From Streptomyces bottropensis ATCC 25435 (GTDB lineage: Bacteria; Actinomycetota; Actinomycetes; Streptomycetales; Streptomycetaceae), in the NCBI RefSeq assembly GCF_000383595.1, contig NZ_KB911581.1, positions 5,911,519 to 5,975,518 of the forward strand: a stretch of DNA of 64,000 nt. The letters are read 5' to 3'. The notes beneath the pieces were generated by a model that was not told the DNA's origin, searched no databases, and saw only the letters and a program-made list of their open reading frames with translations. Within the stretch, counting starts at the first letter, position 1, and every line of letters begins with the position of its first letter. Shown in pieces: positions 49,951 to 58,828 of the stretch. Position numbers and translations under genes: made by a program.

Positions 49951-51990
49951 ATGGCAACCCATCCCGAAGCCGCAGCCCTGCTCGCCCGGTCCCGTCGGCT
50001 CGGTGCCGATCCCCGGAACACCAACTACGCCGGCGGCAACACGTCCGCCAAGGGGAGCGACACCGATCCCGTCACCGGGGGCGAGGTGGAGCTGATGTGG
50101 GTGAAGGGGTCCGGCGGTGACCTCGGGACGCTCACCGAGGCGGGGCTGGCCGTGCTGCGGCTGGACCGGATGCGGGCGCTCGTCGACGTGTACCCGGGGG
50201 TGGAGCGCGAGGACGAGATGGTCGCCGCGTTCGACTACTGCCTGCACGGCAAGGGCGGGGCGGCGCCGTCCATCGACACCGCCATGCACGGGCTGGTGGA
50301 CGCCGCCCACGTCGACCATCTGCACCCCGACTCCGGGATCGCGCTCGCCTGCGCGGCCGACGGGGAGAAGCTGACCGCCGAGTGTTTCGGGGACAGTGTG
50401 GTGTGGGTGCCGTGGCGCCGGCCGGGCTTCCAGCTCGGGCTGGACATCGCGGCGGTCAAGCGGGAGAACCCGGGGGCGATCGGGTGCGTGCTGGGCGGGC
50501 ACGGGATCACGGCCTGGGGCGACACCGCCGAGGAGTGCGAGAAGAACTCGCTGCACATCATCCGTACCGCCGAGCGCTTCCTCGCCGAGCGGGGCAGGGC
50601 CGAGCCGTTCGGGCCCGTCCTGGAGGGCTACACGGCGCTCGCCGCCGCGGAGCGCCGGGAGCGCGCCGCCGCCCTGGCACCGCACATCCGGGCCATCGCC
50701 TCGAAGGACAGGCCGCAGGTCGGGCACTTCACCGACACGGACGTCGTCCTCGACTTCCTGGCGAGCGCCGAACACCCGCGGCTCGCCGCCCTGGGCACCT
50801 CCTGTCCGGACCACTTCCTGCGCACGAAGGTCCGCCCGCTCGTGCTGGACCTCCCGCCGACCGCCGATCTCGACTCCGCGATCGCCCGGCTGAAGGAACT
50901 GCACGCCGGGTACCGGGACGAGTACGCCGCCTACTACCAGCGGCACGCCGAGCCCGACTCCCCCGCGATGCGCGGCGCCGACCCGGCGATCGTGCTGATC
51001 CCGGGCGTGGGCATGTTCAGCTTCGGCAAGGACAAGCAGACCGCGCGCGTGGCCGGCGAGTTCTACGTCAACGCGATCAACGTGATGCGGGGCGCCGAGG
51101 CCGTGTCGACGTACGCGCCGATCGAGGAGTCGGAGAAGTTCCGCATCGAGTACTGGGCGCTGGAGGAGGCCAAGCTCCAGCGGATGCCGAAGCCGAAGCC
51201 CCTCGCGACGCGGGTGGCGCTCGTGACGGGTGCGGGCAGCGGGATCGGCAAGGCGATCGCGCACCGGCTGGTCGCCGAGGGTGCCTGTGTCGTCGTCGCC
51301 GATCTGAACGGCGAGAACGCCGCCGCCGTGGCCGAGGAGCTGGGCGGGGCCGACAAGGCCGTCGCCGTGACCGTCGACGTGACGGACGAGGAGCAGATCG
51401 GTGCGGCCTTCAAGGCCGCCGCGCTGGCCTTCGGCGGGGTCGACCTCGTCGTCAACAACGCGGGCATCTCGATCTCCAAACCGCTCCTGGAGACCTCCGC
51501 GAGGGACTGGGACCTCCAGCACGACATCATGGCGCGCGGGTCCTTCCTGGTGTCGCGGGAGGCGGCCCGCGTGATGATCGCGCAGGGGCTGGGCGGCGAC
51601 ATCGTCTACATCGCCTCGAAGAACGCCGTCTTCGCCGGGCCCAACAACATCGCCTACTCCGCCACCAAGGCCGACCAGGCCCACCAGGTGCGGCTGCTGG
51701 CCGCCGAGCTGGGCGAGCACGGCATCCGCGTCAACGGGGTCAACCCCGACGGGGTGGTGCGCGGCTCCGGGATCTTCGCGGCCGGCTGGGGCGCCCAGCG
51801 CGCGGCGACCTACGGGATCGAGGAGGAGAAGCTGGGCGAGTTCTACGCGCAGCGGACCATCCTCAAGCGCGAGGTGCTCCCCGATCACGTGGCGAACGCG
51901 GTGTTCGCGCTGACGGGCGGGGAGCTGACGCACACCACCGGTCTGCACGTCCCGGTCGACGCCGGCGTGGCCGCCGCCTTCCTGCGATGA
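49951..51990 (+). CDS. Bifunctional rhamnulose-1-phosphate aldolase/lactaldehyde dehydrogenase
   Basis: A 679-residue fusion. Residues 1-420 are a class II aldolase domain with zinc ligands in AHVDHLHPDSGIALA and later GHGITAWG. Residues 425-679 are a short-chain dehydrogenase (VALVTGAGSGIGKAIAHRLV; NNAGISISKPLLETS; YIASKNAVFAGPNNIAYSATKADQ with the YxxxK pair; HTTGLHVPVDAGVAAAF). In this family the first half splits L-rhamnulose 1-phosphate into dihydroxyacetone phosphate and L-lactaldehyde, and the second half oxidises the aldehyde to L-lactate with NAD. Gene names for the fusion vary (rhaD, rhaE, rhaEW). Its stop overlaps the kinase start (ATGA). Confidence 0.94.
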   Translation: MATHPEAAALLARSRRLGADPRNTNYAGGNTSAKGSDTDPVTGGEVELMWVKGSGGDLGTLTEAGLAVLRLDRMRALVDVYPGVEREDEMVAAFDYCLHGKGGAAPSIDTAMHGLVDAAHVDHLHPDSGIALACAADGEKLTAECFGDSVVWVPWRRPGFQLGLDIAAVKRENPGAIGCVLGGHGITAWGDTAEECEKNSLHIIRTAERFLAERGRAEPFGPVLEGYTALAAAERRERAAALAPHIRAIASKDRPQVGHFTDTDVVLDFLASAEHPRLAALGTSCPDHFLRTKVRPLVLDLPPTADLDSAIARLKELHAGYRDEYAAYYQRHAEPDSPAMRGADPAIVLIPGVGMFSFGKDKQTARVAGEFYVNAINVMRGAEAVSTYAPIEESEKFRIEYWALEEAKLQRMPKPKPLATRVALVTGAGSGIGKAIAHRLVAEGACVVVADLNGENAAAVAEELGGADKAVAVTVDVTDEEQIGAAFKAAALAFGGVDLVVNNAGISISKPLLETSARDWDLQHDIMARGSFLVSREAARVMIAQGLGGDIVYIASKNAVFAGPNNIAYSATKADQAHQVRLLAAELGEHGIRVNGVNPDGVVRGSGIFAAGWGAQRAATYGIEEEKLGEFYAQRTILKREVLPDHVANAVFALTGGELTHTTGLHVPVDAGVAAAFLR

Positions 51991-53447
51991 GTGCGCACGG
52001 GAGCGGGTCCGTGAAGTCGTACGCGGCGGTCGACCTCGGCGCGTCCAGCGGGCGGGTCATGGTCGGCCGCGCGGGGCGGGACTCGCTGGAGCTGGTCGAG
52101 GCCCACCGCTTCCCCAACCGTCCGGTGCGCACGCCCGAGGGCCTGCGCTGGGACGTTCTCTCGCTCTACGCGGGGGTCCTGGACGGGCTGAGGGCGGCCG
52201 GGCAGGTCGACTCCGTCGGCATCGACAGCTGGGCCGTCGACTACGGGCTGCTGGACGCCGACGGCGCGCTGCTGGGCAACCCGGTGCACTACCGGGACGC
52301 CCGTACGGAGGGGGTCGCGGAGAAGGTGTGGGCCACCGTGCCCGCCGCCGAGCTGTACGCGGCGACCGGCTTGCAGTACGCGCCCTTCAACACCCTCTAC
52401 CAGCTGGTCGCCGCCCGGTCCTCCGCTCAACTGGCCTACGCCGAGCGGTTGTTGCTCATCCCTGATCTGCTGACGTACTGGCTGACGGGTGAGCTGGGCA
52501 CCGAGCTGACCAATGCCTCGACGACCCAGCTGATCGACCCCCGGACGCGCGACTGGTCCCGCGACGTGGCCGAGCGGCTCGGTGTCGACCTGAGGCTGTT
52601 CGCGCCGCTGCGGCGGCCCGGGGACCCGGCGGGGCTGCTGCGGGCGCGGGTGCTGGAGGAGACCGGGCTGACCGGGCCGGTCCCGGTGACGACGGTCGGG
52701 TCGCACGACACCGCCTCGGCGGTGGCCGCCGTCCCGGCGACCGGGGAGCGGTTCGCGTACATCTGCACCGGCACCTGGTCGCTGGCCGGCCTGGAGCTGG
52801 CCGCCCCGGTGCTGACCGAGGCGAGCCGGGCGGCCAACTTCACCAATGAGCTGGGGCTCGACGGCACGGTCCGATACCTGCGGAACATCATGGGGCTGTG
52901 GCTGCTCCAGGAGTGCGTACGGGAGTGGGGGGAGTCCGATCTCGGCGAGCTGCTGCGGGCCGCCGCGACCGTGCCCGCGCTGCGGTCGGTCGTGGACGCC
53001 GGGGACGCGGCGTTCCTCGCGCCCGGCCGGATGCCCGAGCGGATCGCCGAGGCGTGCCGGGAGTCGGGGCAGCCCGTCCCGAAGACGCCCGCCGAGATCA
53101 CCCGCTGCATCCTCGACTCGCTGGCCCTCGCCCACCGGCGGGCCGTGACCGAGGCGCAGGCGCTAGCCGACCACCCCGTGGACGTCGTCCACATCGTCGG
53201 CGGCGGCACCCGCAACGCCCTGCTCTGCCAGCTCACCGCCGACGCCTGCGGGCTGCCGGTGGTGGCGGGACCGGCGGAGGCGGCGGCCCTGGGCAACGTC
53301 CTCGTACAGGCCCGCACCCACGGTCTGGTGGGCGACCGGGCCTCGATGCGGCAACTCCTCGCCCGCACCCAGCCGCTGGTGCGGTACGAGCCGCAGGGCG
53401 ACCCGGCGGCCTGGCGCGCGGCGGAGGCCCGGCTCACCGGACGGTGA
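51987..53447 (+). CDS. rhaB: Rhamnulokinase
   Basis: A 486-residue FGGY-family carbohydrate kinase. The phosphate-1 motif is YAAVDLGASSGRVMVG, then SVGIDSWAVDYGLLD, the catalytic-region GSHDTASAVAAVP, the FGGY-type ICTGTWSLAGLELAAPV, and the adenosine motif VVHIVGGGTRNALLCQLTADACG. It phosphorylates L-rhamnulose to rhamnulose 1-phosphate with ATP. ATG 51987 overlaps the aldolase fusion's TGA, so the two are translationally coupled. With the isomerase and fusion enzyme it completes the phosphorylating L-rhamnose pathway. Confidence 0.95.
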   Translation: MSAHGSGSVKSYAAVDLGASSGRVMVGRAGRDSLELVEAHRFPNRPVRTPEGLRWDVLSLYAGVLDGLRAAGQVDSVGIDSWAVDYGLLDADGALLGNPVHYRDARTEGVAEKVWATVPAAELYAATGLQYAPFNTLYQLVAARSSAQLAYAERLLLIPDLLTYWLTGELGTELTNASTTQLIDPRTRDWSRDVAERLGVDLRLFAPLRRPGDPAGLLRARVLEETGLTGPVPVTTVGSHDTASAVAAVPATGERFAYICTGTWSLAGLELAAPVLTEASRAANFTNELGLDGTVRYLRNIMGLWLLQECVREWGESDLGELLRAAATVPALRSVVDAGDAAFLAPGRMPERIAEACRESGQPVPKTPAEITRCILDSLALAHRRAVTEAQALADHPVDVVHIVGGGTRNALLCQLTADACGLPVVAGPAEAAALGNVLVQARTHGLVGDRASMRQLLARTQPLVRYEPQGDPAAWRAAEARLTGR

Positions 53448-53594
53448 GCCGGACGGCCCCCACGTGTCCGTTCCCGGCACCGGTCGGCACGCGGTTCCAC
53501 CCGTCTCCGCCGATCGGCGCGGGGGGCCTCTCGCCCTGCGCGTATTGACGCCGTACTCTGCACTCATCCGATGACCGACCCCCAAGGAGCCGCG

Positions 53595-54350
53595 ATGCGT
53601 GTCGCCCTGTTCCTGACCTGTGTCAACGACACGCTCTATCCGGACACCGGCCGTGCCGTGGTGAAACTGCTGACCAGGCTGGGCGTCGACGTCGATTTCC
53701 CGAGCGGGCAGACCTGCTGCGGACAGGCCCACTACAACAGCGGGTACCGCCACGAGGCCGAGCCGCTGGCCCGGAAGTTCTCCGATGTATTCCGGGACTA
53801 CGAGGCGATCGTGACACCGTCCGGCTCCTGTGGGGCGATGGTGCGCGAGCTGTATCCGCGGATGGGCGAGCGGGCGCGGGCGGAGGGGCGCGGGGACACC
53901 CTGGCGCGGACGCTGGCTCCCGTGGTGCCGAAGACGTACGAGCTGACCGAGTTCCTGGTGGACGTGCTGGGGGTGACCGACGTCGGCGCGTACTACCCGC
54001 ACAAGGTGACGTACCACCCCACCTGCCACGGGCTGCGAAGCCTCGGTCTCGGTGAGCGGCCCCGGCGGCTGCTCCAGGCCGTGAAGGGGCTGGAGCTGGT
54101 GGAGCTGCCCGGCGCGGACGAGTGCTGCGGCTTCGGCGGCACCTTCGCCGTGAAGAACTCCGATGTCTCGGCGGCCATGGGCACGGACAAGGTGCGCAAC
54201 GCCGAATCGACGGGGGCCGAGGTGCTGTGCGCGGCCGACAACTCCTGTCTCATGCACATCGGCGGCACGATGACCCGGCTGCGCACGGCCGTCCGGCCCG
54301 TGCACATCGCGGAGATCCTGGCGAGCACGGAAGAGGAGCCTCTCGCATGA
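53595..54350 (+). CDS. lutA: Lactate utilisation protein A (Fe-S oxidoreductase)
   Basis: A 251-residue protein with two cysteine-rich CCG domains (FPSGQTCCGQAHYNSGYRHEA and PSGSCGAM; then YHPTCHGLRSLG and DECCGFGGTFAVKN with DNSCLMHIGG). It matches LutA/YkgE, one of three subunits that oxidise L-lactate to pyruvate in many bacteria. ATG 53595 is preferred because aaggag lies just before it; ATG 53571 in frame adds eight residues. LutB starts across its stop. Its place after the rhamnose genes fits removal of the L-lactate made from lactaldehyde. Confidence 0.93.
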   Translation: MRVALFLTCVNDTLYPDTGRAVVKLLTRLGVDVDFPSGQTCCGQAHYNSGYRHEAEPLARKFSDVFRDYEAIVTPSGSCGAMVRELYPRMGERARAEGRGDTLARTLAPVVPKTYELTEFLVDVLGVTDVGAYYPHKVTYHPTCHGLRSLGLGERPRRLLQAVKGLELVELPGADECCGFGGTFAVKNSDVSAAMGTDKVRNAESTGAEVLCAADNSCLMHIGGTMTRLRTAVRPVHIAEILASTEEEPLA

Positions 54351-55825
54351 GTGGGACGTATCTCGGTATGCCGGCCTTCCCGAAGGCCGCGCACGAAGCC
54401 GTCCACAACACGACGCTGCGCGGCAATCTGCGCCACGCCACGCACACCATCCGCGCCAAACGCGCCGCCGCGGTCGCGGAGGTGTCCGACTGGGCCGCGC
54501 TGCGCGAGGCCGGCAAGCAGATCAAGGATCACACGCTCCGTCATCTGGACCGGTATCTGGTGCGGCTGGAGGAGTCGGTCACGGCGGCCGGCGGCACGGT
54601 CCACTGGGCCGCCGACGCGGACGAGGCCAACCGGATCGTCACGTATCTCGTCAAGGCGACCGGCCAGAGCGAGGTCGTCAAGGTCAAGTCGATGGCCACG
54701 CAGGAGATCGGGCTGAACGAGGCCCTCGAAGCCGAGGGGATCCACGCCTACGAGACCGATCTCGCCGAACTCATCGTGCAGCTGGGCAAGGACCGGCCCT
54801 CGCACATCCTCGTCCCGGCGATCCACCGCAACCGGGGCGAGATCCGGGACATCTTCGCGCGCGAGATGAGCGAGTGGGGCCGTCCGGCCCCGGAGGGACT
54901 CACCGACACGCCGGCCGAGCTGGCGGAGGCCGCACGGCTGCATCTGCGGGAGAAGTTCCTGCGCGCCAAGGTCGGTGTCTCCGGCGCCAACTTCATGGTC
55001 GCCGAGACCGGCACGCTGGTGGTCGTGGAGTCCGAGGGCAACGGCCGGATGTGCCTCACCCTGCCCGAGACGCTGATCTCCGTCGTCGGCATCGAGAAGA
55101 TCGTCCCGACCTGGCAGGACCTGGAGGTGTTCCTGCAGACCCTCCCCCGCTCCTCGACGGCCGAGCGCATGAACCCGTACACCTCCACCTGGACCGGCAC
55201 GACGGACGAGGACGGACCGCGGACCTTCCATCTGGTCCTCCTCGACAACGGCCGCACCGACACGCTCGCCGACGAGGTCGGCCGCCAGGCCCTGCGCTGC
55301 ATCCGCTGCTCGGCCTGCCTCAACGTCTGTCCCGTCTACGAGCGGGCCGGCGGCCACGCCTACGGCTCGGTCTACCCGGGCCCCATCGGCGCCATCCTCA
55401 GCCCCCAGCTCCGGGGCACGCGCAGCGAGATCGACGCCTCCCTGCCGTACGCCTCCTCGCTGTGCGGTGCCTGTTACGAGGTGTGCCCGGTCGCCATCGA
55501 CATCCCGGAGGTGCTGGTGCATCTGCGGGAGCGCGTCGCGCAGGGCGCCACCGTGACGGAACGGGGGAACAAGGTCGTGCTCAAGCCCGCGAAGGGGCAC
55601 GCCGCCGAGCGGGCGGCGATGCGCGCGGCCCGCTGGGCGTTCAGCCACCCCGGCGCGCTGCGCGCCGGGCAGCGGCTCGCGTCGCGCACCCGCCGCTTCC
55701 ATCCCCGGACCCTGCCGGGCCCCGGCAGGGCGTGGAGCGCCAGTCGCGATCTTCCCGTGCTGCCGCCCGAGCCGTTCCGGGACTGGTGGCGGCGTACGAA
55801 CGGCGGAAAGGAGACGGGCAAGTGA
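54347..55825 (+). CDS. lutB: Lactate utilisation protein B (iron-sulfur protein)
   Basis: A 492-residue protein. The N-terminal part is the LUD/DUF162 domain (VVKVKSMATQEIGLNEALEAEGI; GANFMVAETGTLVVVESEGN; SVVGIEKIVPTWQDL). It is followed by two 4Fe-4S motifs (CIRCSACLNVCPVY and CGACYEVCPVAID) and a C-terminal helical tail. This is the LutB/YkgF layout. It would pass electrons from lactate oxidation to the respiratory chain with LutA and LutC. The start ATG overlaps the lutA stop and its own stop overlaps the lutC GTG, so the three are tightly coupled. Confidence 0.95.
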   Translation: MSGTYLGMPAFPKAAHEAVHNTTLRGNLRHATHTIRAKRAAAVAEVSDWAALREAGKQIKDHTLRHLDRYLVRLEESVTAAGGTVHWAADADEANRIVTYLVKATGQSEVVKVKSMATQEIGLNEALEAEGIHAYETDLAELIVQLGKDRPSHILVPAIHRNRGEIRDIFAREMSEWGRPAPEGLTDTPAELAEAARLHLREKFLRAKVGVSGANFMVAETGTLVVVESEGNGRMCLTLPETLISVVGIEKIVPTWQDLEVFLQTLPRSSTAERMNPYTSTWTGTTDEDGPRTFHLVLLDNGRTDTLADEVGRQALRCIRCSACLNVCPVYERAGGHAYGSVYPGPIGAILSPQLRGTRSEIDASLPYASSLCGACYEVCPVAIDIPEVLVHLRERVAQGATVTERGNKVVLKPAKGHAAERAAMRAARWAFSHPGALRAGQRLASRTRRFHPRTLPGPGRAWSASRDLPVLPPEPFRDWWRRTNGGKETGK

Positions 55826-56475
55826 GCAGCAGGGATCTGATCCTGGGCCGGGTGCGGCGGGCGCTGGCCGACGTGCCCCGCCACGACACGCCGTACGAGC
55901 ACGCGGTCGAGCGGGGGTATCTGCGGGAGCACGGCGGGCTGGACGTCGGGCGGACGGTGGAGCTGCTGGCGGAGAACCTGGCGGACTACCGGGCGATCGT
56001 GCACCGGACGGACGCGGACGGCCTTCCCGGAGTCCTCGCCGGGCTGCTGCGCGAGCACGGCTCGACATCGGTGCTGACTCCCCCGGGGCTGCCCGCTCCC
56101 TGGCTGGCGGCGACCGGGGTGACGCGGGTGCCCGACCGCGGCGAGAGCACCGCGGACGAGCTGGACCGGGTCGACAGCGTCGTCACCGCCTGCGCCCTGG
56201 CCATCGCCGAGACCGGGACGATCGTCCTCGACGGCTCCCCCGACCAGGGCCGCCGCCGGATCACCCTGGTGCCCGACCACCACATCTGCGTCGTCCGCGT
56301 ACCGGAGCAGGTCGTGTCGTCGGTGCCGCAGGCCCTCGAACGCCTCGACCCGGTCCGCCCGTTGACCTGGATCTCCGGCCCGTCCGCCACGAGTGACATC
56401 GAGCTGGACCGGGTGGAGGGCGTGCACGGTCCGCGCACCCTGGAGGTGGTGCTGGTGACCGGGAGCGACGACTAG
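55822..56475 (+). CDS. lutC: Lactate utilisation protein C
   Basis: A 217-residue single LUD-domain protein (SRDLILGRVRRALADVPRHD; VVTACALAIAETGTIVLDGSPDQGRRRITLVPDHHICVV; SGPSATSDIELDRVEGVHGPRTLEVVLV). The last motif is diagnostic for LutC/YkgG. GTG 55822 overlaps the lutB stop as GTGA. With LutA and LutB it forms an L-lactate dehydrogenase system independent of flavin LldD. Confidence 0.94.
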   Translation: MSSRDLILGRVRRALADVPRHDTPYEHAVERGYLREHGGLDVGRTVELLAENLADYRAIVHRTDADGLPGVLAGLLREHGSTSVLTPPGLPAPWLAATGVTRVPDRGESTADELDRVDSVVTACALAIAETGTIVLDGSPDQGRRRITLVPDHHICVVRVPEQVVSSVPQALERLDPVRPLTWISGPSATSDIELDRVEGVHGPRTLEVVLVTGSDD

Positions 56476-56621
56476 GGCGACCAGGGCCCTTCGGAGGGCT
56501 CCAGGGAGCGTTCGGCCGGATCTCGACGGTGGGCGGTCGTTCCGGTGGCTGTCCACCGGTCACGTACATGGCGATCTTGCTAGGTTGTCGGCGGCTACAG
56601 GCGCCAACACGGGGAGCATCC

Positions 56622-57422
56622 ATGCCACTTGACCGTCCGGTGATCAACAGCGGCGTTCCGCACTCGGCGCGGATCTGGAACTACTGGCTCGGCGGCAAGG
56701 ACTGCTACGAGATCGATCGGCAGGTCGGTGACGAGATACGTGGGGTCAACCCGCAGATCGTCGACATCGCCCGCGCCCAGCGGGCGTTCCTGCGCCGAGC
56801 GGTCACCCACCTGACCGAGGAGGCCGGCTTACGCCAGTTCCTCGACATCGGCACCGGGCTGCCCACCGCGGACAACACCCACGAGGTCGCCCAGCGCTCG
56901 GCACCGGACGCGCGGATCGTCTACGCCGACCACGACCCCACCGTCCTCGTCCATGCCCACGCCCTGCTCACCAGCACCCCCGAGGGCGCCACCGCCTTCG
57001 TCGCCGCCGACCTGCGCGACCCGGACACCATCCTGGAGCGCGCGGCCGACACCCTGGACCTCACCCGCCCCGTGGGCCTGGTGCTGCTCGGGATCACCGC
57101 CCATGTGCCCGACGAGAGCGTGTACGGCATCGTCGCCCGGCTCCTGGACGCCCTGCCCTCCGGCAGCCACCTCGTGCTCGCCGACAGCACGGAGGTCCAC
57201 CGGCCGGAGGCGATGCGCGCGATGGTCGCGCACTGGAACGCGGCGAGCGACAACCCGCGGGTCAACCGCTCCCCCGAGCAGCTCACCCGCTTCTTCGACG
57301 GGCTGGAGCCGCTGGCACCCGGGCTGGTCTCCGTGGCCCGGTGGCGGTCCGGGCCGGGCGGCGCGGACGAGCCGTCGGCGTCGGAGGTGGACTGTTTCGG
57401 CGGCGTGGCCCGCAAGCCCTGA
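56622..57422 (+). CDS. PF04672-type SAM-dependent methyltransferase with a TTA codon
   Basis: A 266-residue protein of the actinobacterial S-adenosylmethionine methyltransferase family formerly called DUF574. It opens with RPVINSGVPHSARIWNYWLGGKDCYEIDRQVGDEI, then the SAM site FLDIGTGLPTADNTHEVAQ and RIVYADHDPTVLVHAHALL, with LVLLGITAHVPD later. Streptomyces carry many paralogues without known substrates. Codon 70 (56829-56831) is TTA (Leu), the rare codon read by the bldA tRNA, so translation should be delayed to development. ATG 56622 is chosen from the family start; no strong ribosome site is seen. Confidence 0.9.
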   Translation: MPLDRPVINSGVPHSARIWNYWLGGKDCYEIDRQVGDEIRGVNPQIVDIARAQRAFLRRAVTHLTEEAGLRQFLDIGTGLPTADNTHEVAQRSAPDARIVYADHDPTVLVHAHALLTSTPEGATAFVAADLRDPDTILERAADTLDLTRPVGLVLLGITAHVPDESVYGIVARLLDALPSGSHLVLADSTEVHRPEAMRAMVAHWNAASDNPRVNRSPEQLTRFFDGLEPLAPGLVSVARWRSGPGGADEPSASEVDCFGGVARKP

Positions 57423-57492
57423 AGGGTGTGGCACCGCGATGAGGACACAGGAACCCCGGCGACCACGGCGACCACGGCACCCACGGCGGCAC

Positions 57493-58179
57493 CTACGGCT
57501 CAGTCTTGGCCAAAGCTTCGGCGGCCACCTTCAGGTCGGACACCAGCCCCGCGAACGCGCCCTCGCGGTCGTCCGCGCGCAGGACGGCGGACGGGTGGAG
57601 CGTGGCCACGACCTGGGGACCCGGCTCTCCGTCCGGGGGCAGGGGCAGCAGCGCGCCGCGGTCCCTGGTGACCCGGAAGGAGGCGCCGAGCAGCGCCTTG
57701 CCCGCCGTCGCGCCGAGGGCCACCACGACCTCGGGCCGCACCAGCCGCAGTTCGGCGAGGAGCCAGGGACGGCAGGCGGCGACCTCGCGCAGGTCGGGCG
57801 CCTTGTGAATACGCCGTTTGCCGCCACCCGGGGGCCGGGTGAACTTGAAGTGCTTGACCGCGTTGGTCACATAGGCCGTGTCCATGTCGATGCCGGCCTC
57901 CTCCAGCGCCCGCCGCAGCAGCCGCCCGGCGGGACCGACGAACGGCTCGCCCTGCCGGTCCTCCTGATCGCCCGGCTGCTCGCCGACGAGGAAAAGCCGC
58001 GCCGAGTCGTCGCCCTTGCCGAAGACCGTCCCGGTGGTGTCCTCCCACAGGGGGCAGCCCCGGCAGTCGGCCGCGGCCCGGCGATGGGCGGGGAGACCGC
58101 CGCGGCCCGGGAGGTACGGCCCGGCGTCGTACGTCCTCGCGTCCGTCCTGATGTCACGTGTGTGGGTGGTGGGGCTCAT
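57493..58179 (-). CDS. UdgX-type uracil-DNA glycosylase
   Basis: A 228-residue Fe-S uracil-DNA glycosylase. Cysteines for a 4Fe-4S cluster start in DCRGCPLWEDTTG. Motif A is LVGEQPGDQEDRQGEPFVGPAG and motif B is TLHPSAVLR. The loop GGGKRRIHKAP contains the KRRIH motif that distinguishes UdgX from ordinary family-4 enzymes. In mycobacterial UdgX the His of this motif forms a covalent bond to the abasic DNA after uracil removal, so the same suicide-type chemistry is expected here. ATG 58179 is assumed; the start lies 180 bp from the divergent Fur gene. Confidence 0.9.
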   Translation of the reverse strand: MSPTTHTRDIRTDARTYDAGPYLPGRGGLPAHRRAAADCRGCPLWEDTTGTVFGKGDDSARLFLVGEQPGDQEDRQGEPFVGPAGRLLRRALEEAGIDMDTAYVTNAVKHFKFTRPPGGGKRRIHKAPDLREVAACRPWLLAELRLVRPEVVVALGATAGKALLGASFRVTRDRGALLPLPPDGEPGPQVVATLHPSAVLRADDREGAFAGLVSDLKVAAEALAKTEP

Positions 58180-58300
58180 CGGCTGCCGCCTCCTTCACCG
58201 GAAGCGCCGGAACAGGGTTCGCCGCACGTGCCCGGGTACCCCCTGTGTGGCGGATCATCATGGCGGCCCCGGCAGTCACGCACGGTGGCCGAAACGGCAT

Positions 58301-58344
58301 CATAAACTTGGGTTATTCGTTTTCTTGAACTCTTCGTGTTTATG
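58301..58344. promoter_or_regulatory. Inverted repeat in the Fur-katG promoter
   Basis: CATAAAC (58301-58307) and GTTTATG (58338-58344), perfectly complementary and 30 bp apart in the only AT-rich stretch upstream of the Fur-family gene. A likely site for autoregulation by the encoded peroxide-sensing repressor. Confidence 0.55.
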
Positions 58345-58360
58345 AGGGTAGGTTGGTCCC

Positions 58361-58804
58361 ATGACCGCATCCCAGCCTCCGAACACCGCCGTGGAGCTGC
58401 GCGGTGCCGGCCTGCGGGTGACGGCCGCGCGCGTGGCGCTGCTGGAGACCGTCCGGGACGGCGACCACCTCGGCGTCGAAGCGATCGCCGCAGGGGTGCG
58501 CGATCGTGTGGGCCACATATCGCTCCAGGCCGTGTACGAAGCACTCAACGCACTGGCCGGCGCGGGGCTCGTGCGCCGCCTCGAACCACCCGGCAGCCCC
58601 GCCCTGTACGAGGGCCGTGTCGGGGACAACCACCACCACCTCGTGTGCCGCAGTTGCGGTGCCGTGGTCGACGTCGACTGCGCGGTCGGGCACGCCCCGT
58701 GCCTGACCGCCTCCGACGACCGCGGCTTCGCGATCGACGAGGCCGAGGTCATCTACTGGGGCCTGTGTCCCCCCTGTTCCGCAGCCAGTACTTCAGCACC
58801 GTGA
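58361..58804 (+). CDS. Fur-family regulator, peroxide/catalase repressor type
   Basis: A 147-residue Fur-family repressor. The winged helix is VTAARVALLETVRDGDHLGVEAIAAGVRDRVGHISLQAVYEALNALAGAGLV. Metal-binding His appear in DNHHHLVCRSCGAVVDVDC, and a C-terminal CPPC motif follows. Two CxxC pairs suggest a structural zinc site. Its gene precedes katG by 24 bp, the arrangement of furA-katG in mycobacteria and furA/catR-type pairs in Streptomyces. Oxidation by peroxide should release it from the operator at 58301-58344 and induce katG. Confidence 0.92.
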   Translation: MTASQPPNTAVELRGAGLRVTAARVALLETVRDGDHLGVEAIAAGVRDRVGHISLQAVYEALNALAGAGLVRRLEPPGSPALYEGRVGDNHHHLVCRSCGAVVDVDCAVGHAPCLTASDDRGFAIDEAEVIYWGLCPPCSAASTSAP

Positions 58805-58828
58805 TCCACCAGTTCCGGAAGGACTCCC

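Noticed and set aside
50382..51986. Plus-strand frame extending rhamnulokinase to over 1000 residues
   Set aside because: The upstream part is a frame-shifted shadow of the aldolase fusion; the kinase family start and ATGA overlap are at 51987.
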